A stretch of 50,736 nucleotides of DNA from T3Sed10-241 sp036796255. Its GTDB lineage: Bacteria; Bacteroidota; Bacteroidia; Flavobacteriales_D; Cryomorphaceae. The stretch lies in the NCBI GenBank assembly GCA_036796255.1, contig DAIRDH010000021.1:1-50736 (forward strand), read 5' to 3'. A program made the position numbers and the translations under genes. Position 1 is the stretch's first letter. The number at the start of each line of letters is the position of its first letter. The notes under the pieces are model-generated. The model was not told the DNA's origin, searched no databases, and saw only the letters and a list, made by a program, of their open reading frames with translations. Positions 42,624-50,048 of this stretch are shown in pieces.

Positions 42624-43037
42624 ATGTCAATGAAAAAATACGCGGATGTAGATGCCAGTGGGCATCCCGTAATTGTGGTGCGCTTCACGGGTGAGCCGAG
42701 CACAGATGAGAATTTTGCCTTGTACCTCAGGGAAGTACAGGCCTGCTATGATAAAGGCGAGCGCATCGCAATCATATTTGACGCCACGGATGCCGCGCTG
42801 CCCAAGTATCCACACATTCAAATGCAGGCGCAATGGCTCAAAGACCATTGGGAGCTCATGAGTGCCTGGTGTTCAGGCACGGCCTATGTAATTCCAAATG
42901 GTATGGTGCGCGGCGTGCTCAATATGATTTTTACCCTGCAAAAGCAGCCAGTACCTTACACCATGGTGGCCAACGTTGAGCTCGCCATGGAATGGGTGAG
43001 GAGCAATGATGCGGGTTTGCTTCCGCAAAAGGCCTAG
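42624..43037 (+). CDS. Small STAS/SpoIIAA-like protein
   Basis: A 137-residue cytoplasmic protein. The pattern VIVVRFTGEPSTDENFALYL then GERIAIIFDATDAALPKYPH (about residues 47-66) matches the alternating strands and helices of STAS/SpoIIAA-like domains. WLKDHWELMSAWCSGTAYVI continues it. No phosphorylatable Ser is obvious in the usual loop; D in FDATDA occupies that area. The start is taken as ATG 42624 (or 42630). It opens a run of four small same-strand genes before the tRNA. Confidence 0.65.
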   Translation: MSMKKYADVDASGHPVIVVRFTGEPSTDENFALYLREVQACYDKGERIAIIFDATDAALPKYPHIQMQAQWLKDHWELMSAWCSGTAYVIPNGMVRGVLNMIFTLQKQPVPYTMVANVELAMEWVRSNDAGLLPQKA

Positions 43038-43173
43038 GCTTGTATCCCCCCAACTGCTTCGCAGCGCACAGGAACCGCAGGCAACACATACTGCTGATTG
43101 TAGGGTGTTGATTCGCGACTTGCTGGGCTTCGATCAAGAATCGTATTGAAAAACTCCACTTTCTTTCTCACTG

Positions 43174-43188
43174 CGTAAATCCTTTACG
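43174..43188 (+). promoter_or_regulatory. Dyad CGTAA-ATCCT-TTACG upstream of the 136-residue protein gene
   Basis: Five-bp arms around ATCCT. The 15-mer differs from the one at 43686-43700 at one position only. GTCCTTGG follows 26 nt from its first base; the other copy has GACCTTTG at the same distance. It lies 35 bp before ATG 43224. This suggests an activator or repressor site overlapping a promoter. Confidence 0.5.
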
Positions 43189-43223
43189 TTGTGCCGCGCG
43201 TCCTTGGCTGAAAATTAAACGCC

Positions 43224-43634
43224 ATGATAGATTTAGGACAAGCATTTTACGAGGAGAAGCGCTACTTCTTCAAGCACCTTACCGTGCACCAAATTGTGAT
43301 GAATCCCCAGCTGAAGGGTTATCCCTCGGTGTTTCTCATCTGCAAGGAGATGCAGGGCAGCAAGCCATGCGAGTACGCCGTAGGGGTGAGCTTTTTGCAA
43401 CTCAACAAAATCCTGATGCGCCGTGTGGCCAATGCCGAGCGCCTGAGCATTGCCGAGCGCCTGGCCGATGCCATTTTGCAGAAGCAAAAAACCGAAACCA
43501 TACGCATGTTTGATCTCCTGGGCCGTCCGCTCAACCTGAGTGGGCTTGATGCCACCACACGCGTACGCCGCTTTATCTCGGCCTGTGGCGAGTCTGCCGA
43601 TCCTCTTTACTATTTCCAGCTTACCGACGCATAG
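43224..43634 (+). CDS. Hypothetical protein, 136 residues
   Basis: I do not recognise this family. It is a soluble, mixed alpha/beta protein with no signal or membrane segment. Features are YFFKHLTVHQIVMNPQLKGY (about residues 14-33), a hydrophobic core strand SVFLICKEM, a helical segment VANAERLSIAERLADAILQK (about 68-87), and DLLGRPLNLSGLDATTRVRR. It starts with MIDLGQAFYEE. A dyad shared with the next gene precedes it, so the pair is probably co-regulated. Good codon structure across the frame supports a real gene. Confidence 0.65.
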   Translation: MIDLGQAFYEEKRYFFKHLTVHQIVMNPQLKGYPSVFLICKEMQGSKPCEYAVGVSFLQLNKILMRRVANAERLSIAERLADAILQKQKTETIRMFDLLGRPLNLSGLDATTRVRRFISACGESADPLYYFQLTDA

Positions 43635-43682
43635 ATGACAGGCCTTCCGGAAAAATTTTCGCCTGAAGGCCACATTTTTTCA

Positions 43683-43703
43683 GCACGTAAATCCATTACG
43701 TGC
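43683..43703 (+). promoter_or_regulatory. Dyad GCACGTAA-ATCCA-TTACGTGC upstream of the 80-residue protein gene
   Basis: A perfect 8-bp dyad with a 5-bp centre, 38 bp before ATG 43742. Its core matches the dyad before the 136-residue gene. A -7-like GACCTTTG starts 8 bp after it (43712-43719), so it sits over the spacer or -33 region. Confidence 0.55.
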
Positions 43704-43741
43704 TCCCACAAGACCTTTGACCCATCAAACAAACAAACGAC

Positions 43742-43984
43742 ATGAAAAATCTAGCAGAAGCCAACCGTTACATCAACTCTTTTCCCCGCCCAGTAGGCCT
43801 GAACACATACTCGTGGACTGCGCTCAAGCGCCTCGCCCTCTACGCATGGGATTGCTACCTGAGCGGTCGCAAGTTCAATCACAGCATCAATTTCTTGTGC
43901 AAGGAGTTTTACCTGATGATCCGCACACCCGAAGGGGAGTTTATCGTACCCGAGCGTCAGTTTTCATACGATCCTACTTGCTAA
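43742..43984 (+). CDS. Hypothetical small protein, 80 residues
   Basis: Not recognised. A short basic/aromatic protein, MKNLAEANRYINSFPRPVGL then YSWTALKRLALYAWDCYLSG (about residues 23-42), ending with EGEFIVPERQFSYDPTC. Tyr and Trp content is high and no signal peptide is present. It has its own dyad and -7-like element, matching those before the 136-residue gene. The gap from here to the CoA-binding gene (118 bp) shows only a weak hairpin. Confidence 0.6.
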   Translation: MKNLAEANRYINSFPRPVGLNTYSWTALKRLALYAWDCYLSGRKFNHSINFLCKEFYLMIRTPEGEFIVPERQFSYDPTC

Positions 43985-44102
43985 GCCCTTGCGGGAAAAG
44001 GGGGTGCGGCACATTCCCGATGCCGTGCGGTGATGGGAGATTGTACTGAATGTCGTGTGTCTTTTTTGTTCCTTTGTATTACGATATTTTGAGTACAATT
44101 CC

Positions 44103-44462
44103 ATGAAAAAAACGGTAGTAGTGGGCGCCAGCCCTGACCAACAGCGCTATTCGCACCGCGCGGTGCTCAGTTTGCAACGCAAAGGACACGAAGTGGTGCC
44201 TGTAGGCACGCACGCGGGCAGCATTGGCGATCTCGACATCCACACCGATTTGGTGCCGATTGACAATGTGGACACCGTAACGATGTACGTGCACCCGCGC
44301 CACCAGGGCTATTGGAAAGACTATGTGAAATCACTGAATCCGAGGCGTGTGGTATTCAATCCCGGCGCCGAGAACGATGATTTCGCACAGGAGCTCGAGG
44401 GCCGGGGCATCGATGTGCAGGAGAGCTGCACGCTGGTGATGCTTTCGGTGGGGACTTACTAA
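44103..44462 (+). CDS. CoA-binding domain protein (YccU-like)
   Basis: A 119-residue single-domain Rossmann protein. The start KKTVVVGASPDQQRYSHRAV (about residues 2-21) and later GHEVVPVGTHAG, VDTVTMYVHPRHQGYW and VVFNPGAENDDFAQELEGRG form the CoA_binding (succinyl-CoA synthetase-like) pattern. C-terminal VQESCTLVMLSVGTY carries the family Cys. The ligand may be CoA or an acyl-CoA; function is unknown. I chose ATG 44103 because it begins the domain. Confidence 0.88.
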   Translation: MKKTVVVGASPDQQRYSHRAVLSLQRKGHEVVPVGTHAGSIGDLDIHTDLVPIDNVDTVTMYVHPRHQGYWKDYVKSLNPRRVVFNPGAENDDFAQELEGRGIDVQESCTLVMLSVGTY

Positions 44463-44497
44463 GCAAAGAGATTATTTCCGGGAAGTATATTTTTTTG

Positions 44498-44526
44498 TTG
44501 CACAGGAATTATAATCCTTATATTTG
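44498..44526 (+). promoter_or_regulatory. tRNA-Pro promoter (TTG, 18-nt spacer, TATATTTG)
   Basis: TTG at 44498-44500, then TATATTTG at 44519-44526, 30 nt before the tRNA. It is among the best two-part promoters in the window. Confidence 0.65.
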
Positions 44527-44556
44527 CGCTCCCGTTTGGGGGAGATTGACAAATCT

Positions 44557-44630
44557 CGGGGTGTAGCGTAGCCCGGTATCGCGCCTGCTTTGGGAGCAGG
44601 AGGTCGTAGGTTCGAATCCTGCCACCCCGA
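44557..44630 (+). tRNA. tRNA-Pro (anticodon TGG)
   Basis: A 74-nt cloverleaf. The acceptor stem CGGGGTG (44557-44563) pairs with CACCCCG (44623-44629), with A as discriminator. The anticodon stem CCTGC/GCAGG encloses TTTGGGA, giving anticodon TGG for proline. The T-arm is GTAGG-TTCGAAT-CCTGC. CCA is not encoded. Its T-arm sequence recurs 0.4 kb downstream in a disrupted form. Confidence 0.95.
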
Positions 44631-44637
44631 CATAAGT

Positions 44638-44672
44638 AAAATGCCGCATCGATTTTCGATGCGGCATTTTTT
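44638..44672 (+). terminator. Terminator after tRNA-Pro
   Basis: AAAATGCCGCATCGA pairs with TCGATGCGGCATTTT (15 bp) around TTT and is followed by TTCTT. It lies between the tRNA and the GIY-YIG gene. Confidence 0.88.
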
Positions 44673-44686
44673 CTTATATTTCTCCC

Positions 44687-44938
44687 ATGTTCGTCTATAT
44701 TCTGCACAGCGACAACATAAATCAATACTACGTTGGTAGTACAGCTGATCTGGAAGACCGCCTTCAACGGCACAATCAAGGTCGATCGAAGTCGACAAAG
44801 AAGGGTGTGCCTTGGAAATTAATCAAATCAATTCATGTTGGCGATCGCAGTGCGGCTGTATTGCTTGAACAGAAAATAAAGAAACGAGGGGCACGGCGGT
44901 GGCTCATAGTCAATAATGAGTCTGGTGGTTCAGAGTAG
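44687..44938 (+). CDS. GIY-YIG nuclease domain protein (UPF0213/URI type)
   Basis: An 83-residue protein that is a single GIY-YIG domain. The motif appears as VYILHS...YYVGST (about residues 3-18), the conserved Arg in DLEDRLQRHNQG (about 21-32) and the metal-binding Glu in LLEQKIKKRG (about 61-70). All catalytic positions appear intact. Related small proteins are DNA endonucleases of mobile introns, of UvrC and of uncertain housekeeping roles. It starts 57 bp after the tRNA, within a segment bounded by two copies of the tRNA T-arm. Confidence 0.9.
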   Translation: MFVYILHSDNINQYYVGSTADLEDRLQRHNQGRSKSTKKGVPWKLIKSIHVGDRSAAVLLEQKIKKRGARRWLIVNNESGGSE

Positions 44939-44951
44939 TGGGGTGTTGCGG

Positions 44952-44968
44952 CCCCGCCTTTAGCGGGG
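44952..44968. repeat. Hairpin CCCCGC-CTTTA-GCGGGG
   Basis: The stem is identical to the terminator at 15526-15542, but no T-run follows. Palindromes CCGTACGG and ACGGCCGT lie 10 bp further on. This seems to be a dispersed GC-rich element within the 70 bp before the tRNA T-arm copy. Confidence 0.6.
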
Positions 44969-45008
44969 AAGGTCGTCCGTACGGCCGTGCCCGTATGGGA
45001 CTCCCGTT

Positions 45009-45174
45009 GGTCGTAGGTTCGAACTTAGCCGAAGGCGGTCTCATGACCGAAGGGAATAACTAAGCCGTAGGCGGTCTCACGACCAGAGGGAGTAACTAAG
45101 CCGTAGGCGGTCTCATGACCGAAGGGAGTAACTAAGCCGTAGGCGGTCTCACGACCAGAGGGAGTAATCCTGCC
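45009..45174 (+). repeat. tRNA T-arm copy interrupted by four 36-bp tandem repeats
   Basis: GGTCGTAGGTTCGAA (45009-45023) is identical to tRNA-Pro 44602-44616, and TCCTGCC (45168-45174) equals 44617-44623. Between them are exactly 144 bp: four 36-bp units at 45024, 45060, 45096 and 45132. Units alternate A-B-A-B. A has CGGTC-TCAT-GACCG, and B has GGTC-TCAC-GACC followed by AGAGGG. Each also contains GCCG(A/T)AGGC, a short stable hairpin. After TCCTGCC comes GTCTCTGCTCCCCCC. The frame running through the repeats on the minus strand is unlikely to be a gene. Confidence 0.92.
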
Positions 45175-45257
45175 GTCTCTGCTCCCCCCAATTTGATTTT
45201 TCCCCCCGAACTCAATAACTTCACGGCCAAGTAAATCAAAAAAAAACAATCCAAGCC

Positions 45258-46838
45258 ATGAAGTATTTTGTTGCGTCTCTTTTTCTTGTTCTTAATGTCA
45301 CCGCCTTTGGGCAAAACAATGTTCCCGTCATTCAAATTCTATCTGTGGAGGTGGATGAGGTGGCGCAGGAGCTCAGCCTCAGCTACCAACTCAGCGATGC
45401 CGATGGCGACGCCTGTGAGGTGTGGCTGAAGTATTCTGAGGATGGAGCAACATATTTTGAAATGGTGCCTGAACAAAACCTTTCTGGCGATGCGGGAGAA
45501 AATATTTCGCCTTCTGATGCGCTCAGCCTGGTCTGGAATTACGCGGGAATTACAGCTGACATGGGCGACCTGCACCTTCGCATTTTTGCTTCTGACCACC
45601 AGGAGGTGGATATTGCCGAAATGGTGGCACAGGTGGATGAAGCGGAATTGCTGAGTGCCTTGCAGGCTGTGGTCGGTGAGCGCCACTACCAAGCCGCACC
45701 GGCCCATCTCGAGACCGTGAGAAACGAAATGTTCAACGCTTTTGAAGAGGCCGATTTACAAGCGGAAGACCACGATTTTGTGCACAACAGTGTTGCCATG
45801 CGCAATATTTTGGGCCGTAAGCCCGGCGCCAAAGATGAGTCGATCACCTACATCATCGATGGTCATTTTGATGGGGTGCCCAATAGCCCCGGTGCCGACG
45901 ACAATGGTTCGGCTGTGGCAGGGGTGCTCGAGGCAATGCGCATCTTGTCGCAATACGAGTTTGAACACTCGATTCGTTTTATTGGGTTCGATGCCGAGGA
46001 GCTGGGCCTTGTGGGCAGCCTGAGGTATGTGCAGAATGGCATCAAACCTTTTGAGAGCATTGAAGGGGTTATGAATTTTGAAATGATTGGTTACTATTCG
46101 GACGAGCCGAACTCTCAGCAGCTGCCGGCCGGTTTTGGAATCCTGTTTCCGGAAGCGGAGCAAGCTGTAGCCGATGAGGACTTTCGTGGAAATTTCCTGA
46201 CTGTGGTTGGCAATGTGGATTCAAATCCACTGATATCCGCATATGTCAATGCAGCAGATGCCTATGTTCCCGAGCTGCGCGTGGTGTCGGTGGCCGTACC
46301 TGGCACAGGAACCATTGCGCCCGACCTGCGCCGAAGCGACCACTCCCGTTTTTGGGATGCGGGAATGCAGGCGCTCATGCTGACAGATGGTGCCAATTTT
46401 AGAAATTCGAATTACCACACGCCCGGCGACAGCATAGGCACCCTCGACTTTGCCTTTATGGCAAATGTGGTAAAAGCCACGGTGGCCACAGCTGCCGAAT
46501 TGGCCATTCCAATTTCTGCATCTCATGATGAGTTTGATCTTTCCACTATACTGAGCGTGCACGACCACAACCACGATTTTCCGGCCGGACTTGACATCTA
46601 TCCCAACCCAACGGATGGTGTATTGAACCTTCAAATCACCAAAGCGCTGCACCCATTTCGCGCAAGGCTCGAAGTGTTTTCAATTACAGGCCAGCAAGTG
46701 CACCGCGAGGTTTTGAATTTCCCATCGGGTAGCAGCAACACTTCCGTTCAACTTCAAAATCTTACTCCCGGGCCTTACATTTTGCACCTGAATGCGGATG
46801 GTGGAATTGAGTCGGCGACTTTCGTCATTGAAAAATGA
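45258..46838 (+). CDS. M28 family metallopeptidase with T9SS sorting domain
   Basis: A 526-residue secreted peptidase. A signal peptide (about residues 1-18) and a region of about 80 residues that looks Ig-like (VPVIQILSVEVDE) precede the M28 zinc aminopeptidase domain (about 165-420). Zinc and catalytic residues are visible: DGHFDGVPNSPGADDNGSA, FDAEELGLVGS and NYHTPGDS, plus SDHSRFWDAG. The C-terminal 80 residues form a type A sorting domain (LDIYPNPTDGVLNLQI...GPYILHLNADGG). It is probably exported by the T9SS to which PorQ belongs and cleaves peptides at or beyond the cell surface. Confidence 0.93.
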   Translation: MKYFVASLFLVLNVTAFGQNNVPVIQILSVEVDEVAQELSLSYQLSDADGDACEVWLKYSEDGATYFEMVPEQNLSGDAGENISPSDALSLVWNYAGITADMGDLHLRIFASDHQEVDIAEMVAQVDEAELLSALQAVVGERHYQAAPAHLETVRNEMFNAFEEADLQAEDHDFVHNSVAMRNILGRKPGAKDESITYIIDGHFDGVPNSPGADDNGSAVAGVLEAMRILSQYEFEHSIRFIGFDAEELGLVGSLRYVQNGIKPFESIEGVMNFEMIGYYSDEPNSQQLPAGFGILFPEAEQAVADEDFRGNFLTVVGNVDSNPLISAYVNAADAYVPELRVVSVAVPGTGTIAPDLRRSDHSRFWDAGMQALMLTDGANFRNSNYHTPGDSIGTLDFAFMANVVKATVATAAELAIPISASHDEFDLSTILSVHDHNHDFPAGLDIYPNPTDGVLNLQITKALHPFRARLEVFSITGQQVHREVLNFPSGSSNTSVQLQNLTPGPYILHLNADGGIESATFVIEK

Positions 46839-46942
46839 TTTCCCAAAGGGCAATTATTGCCAGACAATTGATTTTACCGACAGCAACGGAGCCTGAATGA
46901 GAAGGCAATTGCAAAGTGGCTTAGATTGACGTGGTGAAAAAT

Positions 46943-47806
46943 CTAATCTCCTAAATCAGCTCCCGGACTGCTCCATTTCCAGCAGGGAATGCAGCAATTA
47001 CTTTCCAGCGCTTCCTGATCAACCCGGAGCTGCGGAAAGAAGTTGATGCCGGTGACAACTTCCACACTATCGACAGAAACGGCAAAAGTGGACACATGGG
47101 CCCGCGAGCCTTCGTGGGGTAAAATGAAACCAATCGCCTTGGGCGTAGCGCCGCTGTAGTGCATGATGACTTTGTAGTAGTGCTCTGGCACAGCAACTTC
47201 ATTGGGCCCTATGCTGGGCAGTTTATTGGTGAGCACAGGACCGGTCACCACGTAAATGCTGTCATAATCCACTGCCCAGTCGCGGACTTGTTTTTCCAAC
47301 TTGCTCCATATTCCCGTGTTGAAAGCCGGCACTTGCGGACTCATGTTGCTGTAAAGGAAGGACTCTGACTGCACCTCTGCCGACCATCCCATATCGGCAG
47401 AAGGGGCGAGGTGTCCACGGTGGTATCCGGAACCTTTGTAGTCGGCATGTGTGGCCGAGCCTGTAGGGATTTTAGGGTCGGGCCTGAAATCGTTTTTGCG
47501 CTTGAAGTCATTGCTTGTGCGCGATGCGGTGAGCAGGTAAGCCACCCATTGGGCTTGTTCATGGGGCTCGGAGTACATGAGGCTATAGGCGGTGTGGTAC
47601 ACGATTTCCTGCGGACTGTCAGTGGCAGGCAGCTCGAAATAGCCCGCTGCTTTTGCGGCAGCTTCGTCCCGAATGCGTTCAGAGGCGCTGCGCTCTTTAT
47701 GCTGCGCCTGTTCCAGGGCAATGGCTTGATTCGAGCGGGCACAGCCCAAAAGTAGGATGTGCAAGTAAATCAAGGCCACACTTGAGGATTTCATCTGCCA
47801 ATTCAT
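46943..47806 (-). CDS. DNA/RNA non-specific endonuclease (NUC1 family), lipoprotein
   Basis: A 287-residue secreted nuclease. The lipobox LLLGC lies near residues 17-21. The active site is in YHRGHLAPSADM (about 120-131), with the His general base in RGH; the position often held by Asp in DRGH is His here. SNMSPQVPAFNTGIWSKLE carries the metal-binding Asn. It acts on DNA and RNA without sequence preference and could scavenge nucleotides. ATG 47806 is used; ATG 47794 is also possible. Some C-terminal Cys (NCCIPCWKW) could form disulfides. Confidence 0.9.
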   Translation of the reverse strand: MNWQMKSSSVALIYLHILLLGCARSNQAIALEQAQHKERSASERIRDEAAAKAAGYFELPATDSPQEIVYHTAYSLMYSEPHEQAQWVAYLLTASRTSNDFKRKNDFRPDPKIPTGSATHADYKGSGYHRGHLAPSADMGWSAEVQSESFLYSNMSPQVPAFNTGIWSKLEKQVRDWAVDYDSIYVVTGPVLTNKLPSIGPNEVAVPEHYYKVIMHYSGATPKAIGFILPHEGSRAHVSTFAVSVDSVEVVTGINFFPQLRVDQEALESNCCIPCWKWSSPGADLGD

Positions 47807-47917
47807 GTGCCGCAAGGTAATGCGCTGCTTGCATTTTGACAGCCTTTCGCAAAGGGAATTACACACAATTTAAAGCAGATAAAATGGCTTTAATTTGCAC
47901 CTTCAAGGAAGTACATT

Positions 47918-49273
47918 GTGCAAAACTCGAAACAATTGAAACGTCGACAGCTTTTGGAGTCCTTTGCTATTGGACTCTCTCTTGCACTTTATGCGTATTT
48001 GGCTTCGGTACCGCGCGATCAATTCGCTACAATGATCGCTGTGATAGCCATGCTCTTTGGAATTTATGCACTGGCGCTTGCCAGGCGACTTTCAATTTCA
48101 TGGCAATGGCTCCTTGTTGCAATCGTTCTGCTTCGCCTGCCTTTCTTCTTTTACCTCCCGCAACTCAGCGACGATTTTTACAGATTTCTCTGGGATGGGC
48201 TCATGCTTTCCGGGGGGCAGAATCCTTTCGGCGCTATACCTGCAGAGACTGATATGGCCATATTTTCCGATCAGGCTTTCGCCAAAAACTTGCTCGATGG
48301 CATGAACTCAGCTGCCTATGGATCGGTATATCCACCGCTGCATCAAGTGGTTTTTTGGATTGGCGCGCAACTGAGCGGCGGCTCGCTGCTGAGCGGAGTC
48401 AATGCCATGCGTGGGGTCATTTTGCTCTCGGAGTTGGGAATGGGGCTTTACTTTGTTCGCTTTTCCGGACTGAAAAATGGGTGCTTTCTCGCTGCGGCCT
48501 ACCTTTTCAATCCACTGGTGGTCGCTGAGGGCGCGGGCAATGTGCACATGGAGGCCCTTATGGTGCCTTTACTGGCTGTAAGTTTACACTTGCTGCTTAC
48601 GCAAAATATGCTGAAGGGGAGCCTCTTTTTTGCTGGCAGTGTATTGGTGAAACTCACGCCGCTGCTGCTTGCACCGCTGATTTTTTTCAGAAAGGAGGGA
48701 AGGGAAAGATGGCTTATCGCCGGGACTGTTGCGGGGCTCGTCCTACTTGCTTTGTTGCCTTTTACCCCTTGGCAAATTCTTGCTGATCTCGACCAAAGTT
48801 TCGGATTGTATTTCCAAACTTTTGAGTTCAACGCCTCGGTGTATTACCTTTTGCGGGAAGCACTTACCCCCATGCTCAGCTACAATCCCATCGGTGTGCT
48901 CGGGCCCCTCCTGGGGGTGGTCACAGTGGTAATTGTGCTTTGGTTCGCATTTGCTGCAAAGCGCTTTAATTTTTACACCGCAGCGCTGTACAGCTATATC
49001 GCATTTTACTTGCTCAGCACGACTGTGCATCCCTGGTACCTGCTTCCTGTGGTGTACCTGAGCCTTGCGGCAAATAGGCGGGTGTGGCTGGTATGGAGCT
49101 TTACAGTATGGCTGAGCTACAGCCATTACGTGGAGCCGGTGGGGCCCAAGTGGGGCTGGCTGATATTAGAATATGGCACGCTGGCGTTGGCCCTGTTGAT
49201 AGAAATGCGGGGCTGGCGGCTAATGAGGCGGGTGATTTCTGCAAAGCAAGACCCTGTGGGGTCTAAATTTTAA
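47918..49273 (+). CDS. GT-C family glycosyltransferase (mannosyltransferase-like)
   Basis: A 451-residue polytopic membrane protein with about eleven to twelve membrane segments. The GT-C catalytic Asp pair lies in LPQLSDDFYRFLWDGLM (about residues 80-96), between helices 2 and 3. PPLHQVVFWIGAQ and VLVKLTPLLLAPL are also typical of lipid-linked sugar transferases. It would move mannose or another sugar from a polyprenyl-phosphate donor on the periplasmic side. The start is GTG 47918. TTAATTTG just upstream is a weak -7 box. Confidence 0.85.
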   Translation: MQNSKQLKRRQLLESFAIGLSLALYAYLASVPRDQFATMIAVIAMLFGIYALALARRLSISWQWLLVAIVLLRLPFFFYLPQLSDDFYRFLWDGLMLSGGQNPFGAIPAETDMAIFSDQAFAKNLLDGMNSAAYGSVYPPLHQVVFWIGAQLSGGSLLSGVNAMRGVILLSELGMGLYFVRFSGLKNGCFLAAAYLFNPLVVAEGAGNVHMEALMVPLLAVSLHLLLTQNMLKGSLFFAGSVLVKLTPLLLAPLIFFRKEGRERWLIAGTVAGLVLLALLPFTPWQILADLDQSFGLYFQTFEFNASVYYLLREALTPMLSYNPIGVLGPLLGVVTVVIVLWFAFAAKRFNFYTAALYSYIAFYLLSTTVHPWYLLPVVYLSLAANRRVWLVWSFTVWLSYSHYVEPVGPKWGWLILEYGTLALALLIEMRGWRLMRRVISAKQDPVGSKF

Positions 49274-49303
49274 CCCTGTGTACTGAAATCAGGTCCTGAA
49301 ATA

Positions 49304-49774
49304 TTATGATTTCCTTCGCTTTTCTTGCTGGTCCTTATCGTCCACATAAGAGTCTTCATCTTTATACGATACGCCTGCTTTGCGACCCTTTTTGATGCGC
49401 ATTGCTTCGGCATCTTCAGGGTCAATTCCTTCCTGGTTTTCGCCCACCGAGGCAGCCGAATTGTAGAAGTTTTTGTTCTTACGTTTGGTGGAACTGAGGT
49501 CGCCCATATCCTCCGATTCGTCTCCAAGATCGCCATGAAAAGGAGCAAAAACTTCGGCCTCCGCAAACCTGCGACCTTCGTTGCGCTCTATCTCAATGGC
49601 ATCCTCGCCATGGGTTGCGTCCATTTCGCTCCGTTTCCCATCCTGTAGTTCCCGGTCTGCTTCTTCGGCTTCTCGCTTGTCCTGCTTTCGCTGACGGATC
49701 ACCTCTTCTTCGCGGGCTTTGTCATTGTGCGCATTTTGGGGTTTGTTTTCGCTGTAATTTTTTGAATTTTCCAT
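49304..49774 (-). CDS. Highly charged, probably disordered small protein
   Basis: A 156-residue protein dominated by Glu, Lys, Arg, Asp, Gln and Asn (KAREEEVIRQRKQDKREAEE, about residues 19-38). It lacks hydrophobic core stretches, signal peptide and membrane segments, so it is likely disordered. Its C terminus is DDKDQQEKRRKS. The function is unknown. It is followed by a 744-bp gene-free stretch upstream on the minus strand. A TATAAG 20 nt upstream may be a promoter element. Confidence 0.62.
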   Translation of the reverse strand: MENSKNYSENKPQNAHNDKAREEEVIRQRKQDKREAEEADRELQDGKRSEMDATHGEDAIEIERNEGRRFAEAEVFAPFHGDLGDESEDMGDLSSTKRKNKNFYNSAASVGENQEGIDPEDAEAMRIKKGRKAGVSYKDEDSYVDDKDQQEKRRKS

Positions 49775-50048
49775 GGTATATAGTTGTTTTTACTTATACC
49801 TGCCACAGAATGGTGCCAAATAATTATCATGCACATTGTCAATGGCATGAATGTAAGTCGATATGCACCATATTCCCCAAAAATCAGATATTTTGAGGTT
49901 ATTTTTCACACCCCAAGCGGGTGACCTTTGCAGGCTCAAACTTTGATGTAGCCATGCTTTTGGTGTGGACACTTCCGATGACGTTTGTTGTTTTCGACTA
50001 TTTAGCTTTTTAACAATGAGATCCCTCGCCGCACTATATTAAAATTGG

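Noticed and set aside
45024..45167. CRISPR array
   Set aside because: Unit length of 36 bp is CRISPR-like, but there are no spacers between units and no cas genes in the window; it is a plain tandem repeat.
44932..45190. A second complete tRNA gene
   Set aside because: Only the T-arm is recognisable. I could not find an acceptor 5' strand or a proper anticodon stem upstream, and the T loop is split by 144 bp.
45025..45249. A minus-strand protein made of GRETAYGLVTP-type repeats
   Set aside because: The frame stays open only because the 36-bp unit is a multiple of three and lacks stops; it has no promoter, homologue-like features or sensible start.
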